64,000 nt of DNA from Bacteroidales bacterium (GTDB lineage Bacteria > Bacteroidota > Bacteroidia > Bacteroidales > P3). Location: assembly GCA_017647785.1 (NCBI GenBank), contig JAGCJW010000004.1, positions 108,703 to 172,702 of the forward strand, written 5' to 3'. Below the pieces are notes generated by a model. It was not told the origin of the DNA and made no database searches. It was given only the letters and a program-made list of their open reading frames with translations. The translations under genes and the position numbers were made by a program. This document shows positions 26,599 through 33,816 of this stretch, in pieces. Position 1 is the stretch's first letter. Each line of letters starts with the position of its first letter.

Positions 26599-26814
26599 AT
26601 GAGTCGTATAGAAGTAAGAATGGTACGTTGCCGTGATTGTGGAGAAGTCTTTCCTGTAACGGGAGGATTTATCCCCGCAGAGTGTGTTGATAAAACTTGT
26701 CCTAAATGTGGCAGTAAGAGAACGCACTTTTCTACAATAGAAGACATAAAATATAGAATTAGATTTGCAAAAGATTATCTAAAAACGAAGAAAACTTCCT
26801 CTGGCTCGAAATAG
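26599..26814 (+). CDS. Small zinc-ribbon protein
   Basis: 71 residues with CRDCGEVFPVTGGFIPAEC and CPKCGSKRTHFS, i.e. two CxxC knuckles framing a zinc ribbon, then a helical, basic tail (YRIRFAKDYLKTKK). Similar ribbons mediate nucleic-acid or protein contacts. It is probably cotranscribed with GESHY paralogue 3 (10 bp gap) and closes the accessory cluster. Confidence 0.75.
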   Translation: MSRIEVRMVRCRDCGEVFPVTGGFIPAECVDKTCPKCGSKRTHFSTIEDIKYRIRFAKDYLKTKKTSSGSK

Positions 26815-27011
26815 TCGTAATCAGAGCAAGTAAACAAGAGTTTTTAGTCAATTTTTCAAAGGAGCTTTTTATGTATTTTGAATAATAAAATTCTTTTTTC
26901 TTAAAATCAAAATCCCAAATACTGCGAAAAAATCGAGCAGTGATTTTCTTCCTTGCAAATTCTTTAAGCATTTCAATTTAAGCAAAATACTGCTAATCAG
27001 TGATTTATCAC
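26815..27011. other. AT-rich intergenic stretch, no gene seen
   Basis: The gap between the zinc-ribbon gene and RNA copy 2 is 888 bp. This first part has no start codon with a credible protein; a 70-residue minus-strand frame (26759-26971) overlaps the zinc-ribbon gene and has no recognisable pattern. The rest of the gap holds the 21-bp array and the RNA. Confidence 0.6.
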
Positions 27012-27014
27012 TTT

Positions 27015-27203
27015 TAAAGCCTTTTTAAACACCTTTTAAAGCCAAAAAACAGCGTTTTTTTACTTGATTTTGGCAAAATTAAACGCCGTTTTTTTGAAAT
27101 TAAACGCCGTTTAAAAAAAATTAAACGGCGTCTGGTGAAAATTAATCAGCGTTTTCTAAAAATCAACCTTCGTTTTAGTGAAATTACCCTCAATTTTCGT
27201 CAA
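27015..27203. repeat. Nine-unit degenerate 21-bp repeat array
   Basis: Units begin at 27015, 27036, 27057, 27078, 27099, 27120, 27141, 27162 and 27183, exactly 21 bp apart. The best units read ATTAAACGCCGTTT (27078, 27099) and ATTAAACGGCGTCT (27120). Outer units decay but keep phase, with a GC-containing core flanked by A and T tracts. It lies 87 bp before the promoter of RNA copy 2. Confidence 0.88.
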
Positions 27204-27289
27204 TTTTTTCAATGAATTGAAGCATTTTTCTTTAAGAAAATATGTTTATTAGGGGTTTAAAATGAATGTAAAATACCTTTAAAGAAATT

Positions 27290-27319
27290 TTTGTAGTTAT
27301 TATTTTTTTTATACCTTTG
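27290..27319 (+). promoter_or_regulatory. Promoter of structured RNA copy 2
   Basis: TTTG at 27290-27293, an 18-bp spacer and TACCTTTG at 27312-27319. The predicted start near 27326 matches the position of the promoter in front of copy 1. Confidence 0.72.
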
Positions 27320-27325
27320 CAAGTA

Positions 27326-27658
27326 AGTTATTAACCCTTAAAATAGGAGGAAACAAAAGAGAAAAAGAATAATTACAATTAAGACTTAGTAATTTAATAC
27401 GAAATATAAAAGCGTTTTTTGCTTATACTTAGTTATATGAAACCTCGAAAATTTCATACAAGTTAGTCAAAAGATAAGCCGAAAATGCTCGCGATGTGTA
27501 TCGTGGGCTTTTCTTATTTGACTAACGGGTAGTTTCGAGGACCTCATATAACGATAAGAAATGAAGTCCACGATTTTTTTTATACCCTTTTGAAGAGTAA
27601 AAAAATTAAGATATGCGACAAATTTGCGACAAATAGCATTTGGACTTGTAAGGCAAAG
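27326..27658 (+). ncRNA. Structured RNA leader, copy 2
   Basis: Homologue of 5137-5449. Perfect helices: 27422-27426 with 27554-27558; 27432-27440 with 27544-27552; 27443-27450 with 27533-27540; 27462-27471 with 27517-27526. The apical hairpin is 27482-27495 with 27500-27512. The outer helix 27405-27415 pairs with 27570-27584 (bulged), and the pseudoknot helix 27564-27570 pairs with 27641-27647. Three internal helices have entirely different sequences from copy 1 but stay complementary. Conserved blocks: ATAGGAGGAA, TTTAATACGA, ACGATAAGAA, GGCAAAG. As in copy 1, it ends 45 nt before a start codon. Confidence 0.85.
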
Positions 27659-27702
27659 AATGAACTTGTAATTTTGAAAACTTAATTTTTTTAAATAAAG
27701 AT

Positions 27703-27933
27703 ATGAGTCAGTTAATCACACACAACGGAGAATTAGTGAGAATCAATCCAGAACAAAGAAACAGGATTGAAGTTTCCAAAGACGGAGGTCGCATTTGGCG
27801 ATTGAGGTATCAAGCGAGTGTTTGCGGTGATTTTATTGAGCTAAACGATGCAGGCACAGAAATAATCGCAACAACAACAAAAGGAATTTACGCTTCCAAA
27901 AACGGAGGTATGGTTTGGTTAAAACGAAAATAA
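27703..27933 (+). CDS. Small beta-rich protein with Asp-box-like repeats
   Basis: 76 residues. Two similar segments, VSKDGGRIWRLRY (about 25-37) and ASKNGGMVWLKRK (about 64-76), match the S-x-D/N-x-G-x-x-W Asp-box (BNR) pattern; a full BNR propeller has four to eight such repeats, so this is at most a fragment or a small beta module. No signal peptide. It is the first gene behind RNA copy 2 and is followed 14 bp later by a membrane protein with a good ribosome-binding site. Confidence 0.65.
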   Translation: MSQLITHNGELVRINPEQRNRIEVSKDGGRIWRLRYQASVCGDFIELNDAGTEIIATTTKGIYASKNGGMVWLKRK

Positions 27934-27947
27934 AGAAAGGAGAAAAT

Positions 27948-29606
27948 ATGATAATAAGTACAGTTTTGTTAGCAGGCTTTTGGGCTTCTGTTGGAGCCTT
28001 TTTCAAATGGGCTTTAGTAGGAATAGGCTTAATAGCAGTTTTAGCTTGTTTAATAATGTTTGCAGTTTGTATTTTAGATAATGATGCAGACAATGATGGT
28101 ATTGCAATATTTACAATAGTTGGTATAGTAGGATTGGTACCCGCTACTTTTTGGTTGTTTATCCCTTATTGGGAAGTCTGTCAATGGGTTTTATTTCCCG
28201 TACTCTTGTTTTTTACAATAATTACAAATATTCGTAGAATACCGATTGTTCGTATAATATTGTTGATAATATCAATAGCATGGTCTTTATTCTTGTTTAT
28301 AAAATACGTTGTAATTCCTTATTCTGCTTTCTTTATCTTATTAGCAAAAATAATAGCAGGAATTGCAGTTGCGTTCTTGATTTTCGTAATTGTTAAGGCA
28401 ATAGTTGATAGCATAAATAAGGCAATATACAAAAAACATACAAAGGTTTTACGAAAAATTATCGATGGAATGCCTATACCAGACAATGCAGTATTTGATT
28501 CTAATACCAATAGGTTAGCTAAATCAGCCATTAAGAAAATCAAATATTTGAATAAAAAAATTAAAACTGCTACTGATGATGAAACAAAAATGAGTTACAA
28601 AAACGAATTATATGAACAAAAAATCTATTTGTTTTATCAACTATCGTTAAGAGCTGAATCTAATAACGATATTGAGGCATATAGTCAATTTGAAAATCAA
28701 CTTGAAAATGCAAATTCAAGCAATGATTTAAGATATGATATTGAAGAAAAAAATATATTACAATGTAAAAAAACCGCAAATCAAGAGTTTTTAGAAAATT
28801 GGATAACTCAAATTGAAAAGGATAAAAAGAAAGATTATGAAAGAAGTATAAAAGATATAAAATCAATGGATGTTAGTGCAAAGACATGGATAGGAGATTT
28901 TAATTATACTTCGACAGATAAAGTTAAGTCTCAAACTAATGCATTCGCATATCTTGCAAATAGCATAGTTAAAGAGATATATGACCTTGCAGATACTCAA
29001 AATATATTAAATACAGAATTAACAAAGATAAGATTAACTGCATATAGAAATATATATTTAGCAGTTGAATTGTTAAATTATCAAAGAGATAATGCAGGAG
29101 GTAAAGGTCTTTATGTAGAAAAGGACTCAATCAATGCAGATGTATCACAAATAAAAACAATAGACATAAACTTTGATAAGATTTCAATGAATTTTAATGA
29201 AGTATCTAATAAAGCACTAAAAGGATTTGAGAAGTCTATGTCATCATTAAGAAGTATGGGATACAATCCAGGAAGAACGGCGGCAGCTGGATTGGCAATC
29301 CTTTCTACTGCGGGGGCTTATATTAGTCAAAGAAATCAAGTTATTAAGCAAAACAAAGATGAACAAAATCGTATAGTACGTGAAATAAGAGGAATTGCAC
29401 CAAAACTTCAACAGGGAAGAGCTGAATTATTACGTACTATTGAGGTAATGAAAGCTATTGTAAAGTCTAATAATGGTTTTTATTCAGTATATGCACCATT
29501 AAGAGATAAAGTGTTTCACTATAATAAAGTAATGACAATAGAAGAAGTAAATGATTTAGTGACAGCTATAAGTGAATTTAATAAAACAAATACAGCAAAA
29601 TTATGA
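27948..29606 (+). CDS. Membrane protein with long coiled-coil tail
   Basis: 552 residues from ATG 27948, which has AAAGGAG 4 bp upstream (an in-frame ATG at 27915 overlaps the previous gene and is less likely). Five or so transmembrane helices occupy residues 2-150. Residues 155-540 are helical, Lys/Glu/Asn-rich and probably coiled coil, with one small hydrophobic patch AGLAILSTAGAYIS near residue 445. No enzymatic motif seen. The next gene, also coiled coil, overlaps its stop by 4 bp. A structural or signalling complex at the membrane is an inference. Confidence 0.75.
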   Translation: MIISTVLLAGFWASVGAFFKWALVGIGLIAVLACLIMFAVCILDNDADNDGIAIFTIVGIVGLVPATFWLFIPYWEVCQWVLFPVLLFFTIITNIRRIPIVRIILLIISIAWSLFLFIKYVVIPYSAFFILLAKIIAGIAVAFLIFVIVKAIVDSINKAIYKKHTKVLRKIIDGMPIPDNAVFDSNTNRLAKSAIKKIKYLNKKIKTATDDETKMSYKNELYEQKIYLFYQLSLRAESNNDIEAYSQFENQLENANSSNDLRYDIEEKNILQCKKTANQEFLENWITQIEKDKKKDYERSIKDIKSMDVSAKTWIGDFNYTSTDKVKSQTNAFAYLANSIVKEIYDLADTQNILNTELTKIRLTAYRNIYLAVELLNYQRDNAGGKGLYVEKDSINADVSQIKTIDINFDKISMNFNEVSNKALKGFEKSMSSLRSMGYNPGRTAAAGLAILSTAGAYISQRNQVIKQNKDEQNRIVREIRGIAPKLQQGRAELLRTIEVMKAIVKSNNGFYSVYAPLRDKVFHYNKVMTIEEVNDLVTAISEFNKTNTAKL

Positions 29607-30184
29607 GTCTATTTAATTTTAAGAAAAAAAGAAACGAAGAGATTGTTAATTATGAACCTGAACAAGAAGTAATACCTCAACCTACAAGTATGCCAAGCTC
29701 AGAATTATCTGTTTTTAACATGATGTCTACATTGGAGCAAAGGGAAATGGATCACGAGTATGCCCTTAAGCAAAAGGCGTTAGATAATGCATTAGAGAAT
29801 GAAAAGCATATGAGAGAGAGTGTATGTAACGCAGTGAATACAGTAGTTAGTGGAGCAAGAGATATTGCGGGTTTTTATGCTCAATGTACAGCGATGAAAG
29901 AACGTACAAAGCAAATTGAGATGATGACAAATTTAGAACTTGCCAAAATTACTGCACAATATAAACAAACAGAAAATTTCTTAAATAAAGTATTTGGGGA
30001 AAGAAAAAATGCTTTACAAAAGAATTATGACTTAATAGATAAAGCTATAGAATCTAATGATAGGGAAATGATAATAGAAGCATTGAGAAATGTTTCTGGA
30101 ATCGTTACATCTTCTCCATTGAAAGACCTTGAGAAATTTGCACAATTGTACAATGATACTTCAAAACAATTATTAGATTTTTAA
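29603..30184 (+). CDS. Coiled-coil protein of the RNA-copy-2 operon
   Basis: 193 residues: a basic start (MSLFNFKKKRN), a Pro/Glu-rich linker, then continuous helix from about residue 45 (TLEQREMDHEYALKQKALD, then TKQIEMMTNLELAKITAQYK). No membrane segment. It overlaps the membrane coiled-coil gene by 4 bp (ATGA), so the two are translated together and probably bind each other. No family recognised. Confidence 0.72.
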   Translation: MSLFNFKKKRNEEIVNYEPEQEVIPQPTSMPSSELSVFNMMSTLEQREMDHEYALKQKALDNALENEKHMRESVCNAVNTVVSGARDIAGFYAQCTAMKERTKQIEMMTNLELAKITAQYKQTENFLNKVFGERKNALQKNYDLIDKAIESNDREMIIEALRNVSGIVTSSPLKDLEKFAQLYNDTSKQLLDF

Positions 30185-30194
30185 TAACAAATTT

Positions 30195-30596
30195 ATGAAA
30201 CTCTCAATAGCATATAAGGAAATAGAAGAAAAGGTAAAGGATTTGACAAAGGTTGGTTTGTCGGTAAGTAAAGATAGCGAAAAAACTTTGAAACTTAGAT
30301 ACAACGCTGGCATTCCGTTTTTGCCTAATGTGGAAGCGTTATTGAAAGTAACGAATGTGTATTCTGACAAAATAGAGCTTACGTATAGTTGCAAGCCTTT
30401 AATGGAAATAGCAGTAGAAAAGCTATTACCAAAACTAATTTCTTCATTACCGGAAAATGTTATTGAGATAGACGGAAAGATTATCGCGGTTAATTTATAT
30501 AAAATAGAAAAGTTAGAAAAAGTACTTGAACATTTAGCTTTATCAGATATAGTAATAAATGATGAGGTTATAGAGATAATTGCAAAAATTAAGTAA
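30195..30596 (+). CDS. Unknown 133-residue alpha/beta protein
   Basis: 133 residues. It has a helix/strand pattern: KLSIAYKEIEEKVKDLTKV, a strand series around KTLKLRYNAGIPF and DKIELTYSCKP, then helices (MEIAVEKLLPKLISSLP) and KIEKLEKVLEHL. The beta part could be a lipid-binding or barrel-like fold with a hydrophobic face; I do not recognise the family. It is the last gene of the operon behind RNA copy 2 and ends just before a hairpin shared with the convergent minus-strand unit. Confidence 0.68.
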   Translation: MKLSIAYKEIEEKVKDLTKVGLSVSKDSEKTLKLRYNAGIPFLPNVEALLKVTNVYSDKIELTYSCKPLMEIAVEKLLPKLISSLPENVIEIDGKIIAVNLYKIEKLEKVLEHLALSDIVINDEVIEIIAKIK

Positions 30597-30597
30597 A

Positions 30598-30628
30598 AAA
30601 ATTAGTCCAACGCGCTTGGACTAATTTT
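30598..30628 (-). terminator. Terminator between convergent operons
   Basis: Thirteen-base perfect stem (30598-30610 with 30616-30628), five-base loop. A T-run follows on the minus strand, so it mainly ends the protease-transglutaminase-barrel unit, overlapping the last stop codon. It may also stop plus-strand reads. Confidence 0.8.
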
Positions 30629-31247
30629 AAATAAAGAAAACTAAATGGAGAGCAAAGCCTCTCCATTTGTAGTTTGTAGTATTGTTAATTTTATTAAAGC
30701 CAAAGGTGTAGTTTGCTGCGATTTCAAAATGTTTATTGAAATCATAGCCTATGCCTAACTTAAATCCCGCATCGTTTTTGTTTATATAATCAAATTCTTT
30801 TGAAGTAATGGTTTGATTATACTCAGTGGAATTGGGGTTAATGTTTGTTCTGCTGCTGTTTACTGCGAGTCCTCTTGATATATATGGTGTTATAGAAAAA
30901 AACATCCCCCTATTGAGTCTGTCATCGCCGAATTTCAAAAGTAATCCTGCATCTATTTCTATGGCATTGTAAGTTGTGTTTTCATGAAATCCGTTTCTGA
31001 TTTCGTATTCGTAGCCTCTTTGAGAATATTGCACAGAGGGCTGAAAGTAAAGCATATATAGCAAATGCTTTTCGGCAAGAAAGCCCAACTTGTAGCCAAG
31101 TTTGGACTTTCCTCCGTTTCTTATAGATACTTTATCGTAACTGCCGCTAATTTTTATTCCGAATCGCCAAGAGTCTTCGTTTGTATTTGCTTGCGAAATA
31201 GCGAAGGCAAAAAGGCAAATCAGAGTGATAAGAAATCTATGTTTCAC
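30627..31247 (-). CDS. Outer-membrane beta-barrel, PorT-like
   Basis: 206 residues with a signal peptide (MKHRFLITLICLFAFAISQA) and alternating amphipathic strands ending in a terminal Phe (HLVFFI region), as in PF13568-type barrels. Motifs: WRFGIKISGSYDKV, FQPSVQYSQRGYEYEI and FKLGIGYDFNKHFEIAANY. Role unknown. It begins directly after the transglutaminase gene stop and is the last gene of a three-gene minus-strand operon. Confidence 0.82.
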   Translation of the reverse strand: MKHRFLITLICLFAFAISQANTNEDSWRFGIKISGSYDKVSIRNGGKSKLGYKLGFLAEKHLLYMLYFQPSVQYSQRGYEYEIRNGFHENTTYNAIEIDAGLLLKFGDDRLNRGMFFSITPYISRGLAVNSSRTNINPNSTEYNQTITSKEFDYINKNDAGFKLGIGYDFNKHFEIAANYTFGFNKINNTTNYKWRGFALHLVFFI

Positions 31248-33797
31248 TTATTTCTTTTGTTCTAATTGATGTATTATTTTCAATAGGCTTTCTCCTGAGC
31301 CGATTCTATATCCTGTTGAAAGGAAGTATACTTCTCCTTTTTCAGATACGAAACATAGGATAGGATAACTATTGCTAAAACTTATGCCACTGCTTTTTAC
31401 TATTTGGTTTTGAAGATTTTTATCTGTGTCAAAAGCAAATAGGCTTTGTTTTGGAAGGTTTTCGTAAAGTTCTTTTGGAGTTTGTTTTGGCATTTTAGCA
31501 AAACAGAAAGCAATTCCTCCTCCCCATAGTTCTAAGTCTTTTTTTACTAATGGTAAATCAGCCATTAGGTGTCTTACAGGCTCAGAATAAGGGTCTATTA
31601 TCGCAAGTATCATTCCTTTTTTGCCTGCAAGGTCTTTTAAAGTTACGGTTTCTTTATCCCAAGTTTGTATTTGAGAATTCATATCTACCTTTCCGAGAAC
31701 TTTTAATTCGCTTTTTATTTCTTCCATTTTTAGTTCTACAACTGTAATCTTGTTGTATTCTATTGTGAAGTAGTCTTCTCTTACATAAATGTTGCCATCT
31801 ACATCACGATTTCCTGACATTAGTCTATAAGTTCCTACTGCTAAGTCTAAGCCTTCTGGGAATCTTTGGAATTTAGGGTCATATTCAAAGTCGAGTGTTT
31901 GCCATCTTCCATCAAGTAGGCGTTGTATTGTGAAGTTTATGTAATATTCTGGTTTTATTCTATTGTTCTTAGAATTATCTACTATCAATCTTCCCATAGG
32001 TTCGTCTTGGTCTGTTTCAAAGATAGGATATTGCCAATCATCTTGTGAAGATATTTTGAATTGTGCTTTTCCTACTGCCCATTCATAACGAGCTGCAATT
32101 CCAAAGCTTCGTGCTATTGCAACAAAAAGTATTTCGCGTGATAGTTTATCGCATTCTTTTATTTTTAAAACGCCTTTTGGAGATATTTGTACTCCATAAT
32201 AATTGTCTGTATTGTTGATTTTTATGTTTGAGTTAATCCAATCTGCTATTGTTTGAGGACAGAAAGTAAATTGTTGTGCGTAATCTTTGAAGTATTCTTG
32301 TAGATATTCTCTGTAAGGAGTGATTTTTTCTAATTGAATGCGAGGATTTAATACCCATTCTACAAGTGCGTCTTCTTTTGCTGGGTAGTTTTTGTATGCT
32401 TTTAAGTGAGAAAGTAATACTTCTGCGTTTCCATCTCTTAGGTCTTTGTCATAAACAAGCGAAAGCATTTTTACTGCATTTTCATCTCCGCTTTCTAATA
32501 CTTTTTCTATTTCATCGTAGTTTCCCCATGAGCGATTGATGAAATCTTCTACTACTTCTTGTTTTACATTCCAAGTATTTAGGTGTTTTATCCAACGATT
32601 AGAGTTGCGATTTGTGGCAAAGGTGTTGATATATGCTGTTCTTATTGAATCTTCAAAGGCTAATCGTATTGCGTTTGCTGCGATTTTTTCTGCTGGAAGG
32701 CTGTCTATTGATTTTGCAACAGGAGGATAAAGTATGAATGTGTTAGTGTGTGGAACGAATTTTTCGTTTTTCAAAACAAGGGTTAAACTTTCTTGTGTGC
32801 CTTCTGCTTTTGCACTTGCTGTTAAGTTGCCTTTGCTTGCCCAAATCATCAAATCTCCAAATCCTGTTTCGAGTGTGGTTTTTCCTTCTTTGTTAGAGGT
32901 AAGCGTTGCCAAAGGATAGTATTCCGCATAGTTGTAAAGTCCGTATTCTATCTTTGCTCCCTCAATAGGATTTCCGTTTTCGTCTTTTACAATTACTGAT
33001 AATTTTTTAGTGGCTGTGTAGTTTGATAAAAGATTTATTTTGCTGTAAAGTCTATCTTCGTAGTTCTTTTGTTCCTTTCCGTTATATTTTCCAAAAACCG
33101 TGGTGTGTACCATCATAGCTCTTTTAGCTGGTGCGTCAAACCACGCAACGTTTAATTCAGGTTCTGGTTCACAAGCTCCAAGATAATACCATGTGCCATC
33201 AATCCAAACTTCTACCCAAGCGTGATTGTCATCTGTGTGAGCCCAACGTGGAGTGTAGCATTGTCTTGCAGGGATTCCAACAGAGCGAAGTGCAGTTACT
33301 GTAAATGTACTTTCTTCTCCGCATCTTCCCCACGAGGTTTTCATTGTTGCAAGCGGAGATGAGGTTCTTCCGTCTGCGGCTTTGTAGTTTACTTTCTCAT
33401 GACACCAATGATTTACTTCAAGTGCTGCATCGTACATAGACAATCCTTTTATTCTGTCTTTTAGTTCGTTGAACATATAGGTGCGTGCTGTGTCAAGGTT
33501 TTCGTTATTTACTCTGTAAACTAAGACATAGTGTTTGAATATGTCTTCTGGAACTTTCTTTCCCCAAGAAAAAGTCTTTTTTGCTTTGATTGCAGTTCTT
33601 ACTTGTTCAAGAAAGAAATCTGTGTCGTAATCTGCTATGTCGTTAATCGGCATATAGTCATACAAGAATTGTAAATAGGTTTTTTCTTGTTTGGTTAATT
33701 TGCCTGTTGGTTTGCAATATTCTTTTCTGTATTCTTGTGCGTTTGCTGTGAACAAGAATACAATTGCTAAAACTAATGATAATGCTTTTTTCATCAT
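31248..33797 (-). CDS. Secreted transglutaminase-like protein with thioredoxin-fold tail
   Basis: 849 residues with a signal peptide ending TANAQ. The transglutaminase core (about 150-230) has the nucleophile motif SWGRCGEESTF, the His motif DDNHAWVEVW and, as third residue, an acidic position in GACEPEPE. An Ig-like carboxypeptidase-regulatory segment (about 265-310) follows. The last 140 residues look like a thioredoxin fold (KGMILAIIDPYSEPVRH ... FVSEKGEVYF) but without a CxxC. Such proteins in Bacteroidota act in the periplasm or outer membrane as proteases or peptide amidases; substrate unknown. 19 bp after the S41 protease. Confidence 0.88.
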   Translation of the reverse strand: MMKKALSLVLAIVFLFTANAQEYRKEYCKPTGKLTKQEKTYLQFLYDYMPINDIADYDTDFFLEQVRTAIKAKKTFSWGKKVPEDIFKHYVLVYRVNNENLDTARTYMFNELKDRIKGLSMYDAALEVNHWCHEKVNYKAADGRTSSPLATMKTSWGRCGEESTFTVTALRSVGIPARQCYTPRWAHTDDNHAWVEVWIDGTWYYLGACEPEPELNVAWFDAPAKRAMMVHTTVFGKYNGKEQKNYEDRLYSKINLLSNYTATKKLSVIVKDENGNPIEGAKIEYGLYNYAEYYPLATLTSNKEGKTTLETGFGDLMIWASKGNLTASAKAEGTQESLTLVLKNEKFVPHTNTFILYPPVAKSIDSLPAEKIAANAIRLAFEDSIRTAYINTFATNRNSNRWIKHLNTWNVKQEVVEDFINRSWGNYDEIEKVLESGDENAVKMLSLVYDKDLRDGNAEVLLSHLKAYKNYPAKEDALVEWVLNPRIQLEKITPYREYLQEYFKDYAQQFTFCPQTIADWINSNIKINNTDNYYGVQISPKGVLKIKECDKLSREILFVAIARSFGIAARYEWAVGKAQFKISSQDDWQYPIFETDQDEPMGRLIVDNSKNNRIKPEYYINFTIQRLLDGRWQTLDFEYDPKFQRFPEGLDLAVGTYRLMSGNRDVDGNIYVREDYFTIEYNKITVVELKMEEIKSELKVLGKVDMNSQIQTWDKETVTLKDLAGKKGMILAIIDPYSEPVRHLMADLPLVKKDLELWGGGIAFCFAKMPKQTPKELYENLPKQSLFAFDTDKNLQNQIVKSSGISFSNSYPILCFVSEKGEVYFLSTGYRIGSGESLLKIIHQLEQKK

Positions 33798-33816
33798 GAT
33801 TCTTTATTTCCTTTTA

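Noticed and set aside
26759..26971. Minus-strand gene in the gap before RNA copy 2
   Set aside because: 70 residues, overlaps the zinc-ribbon gene, no promoter or ribosome-binding site, and no recognisable motif.
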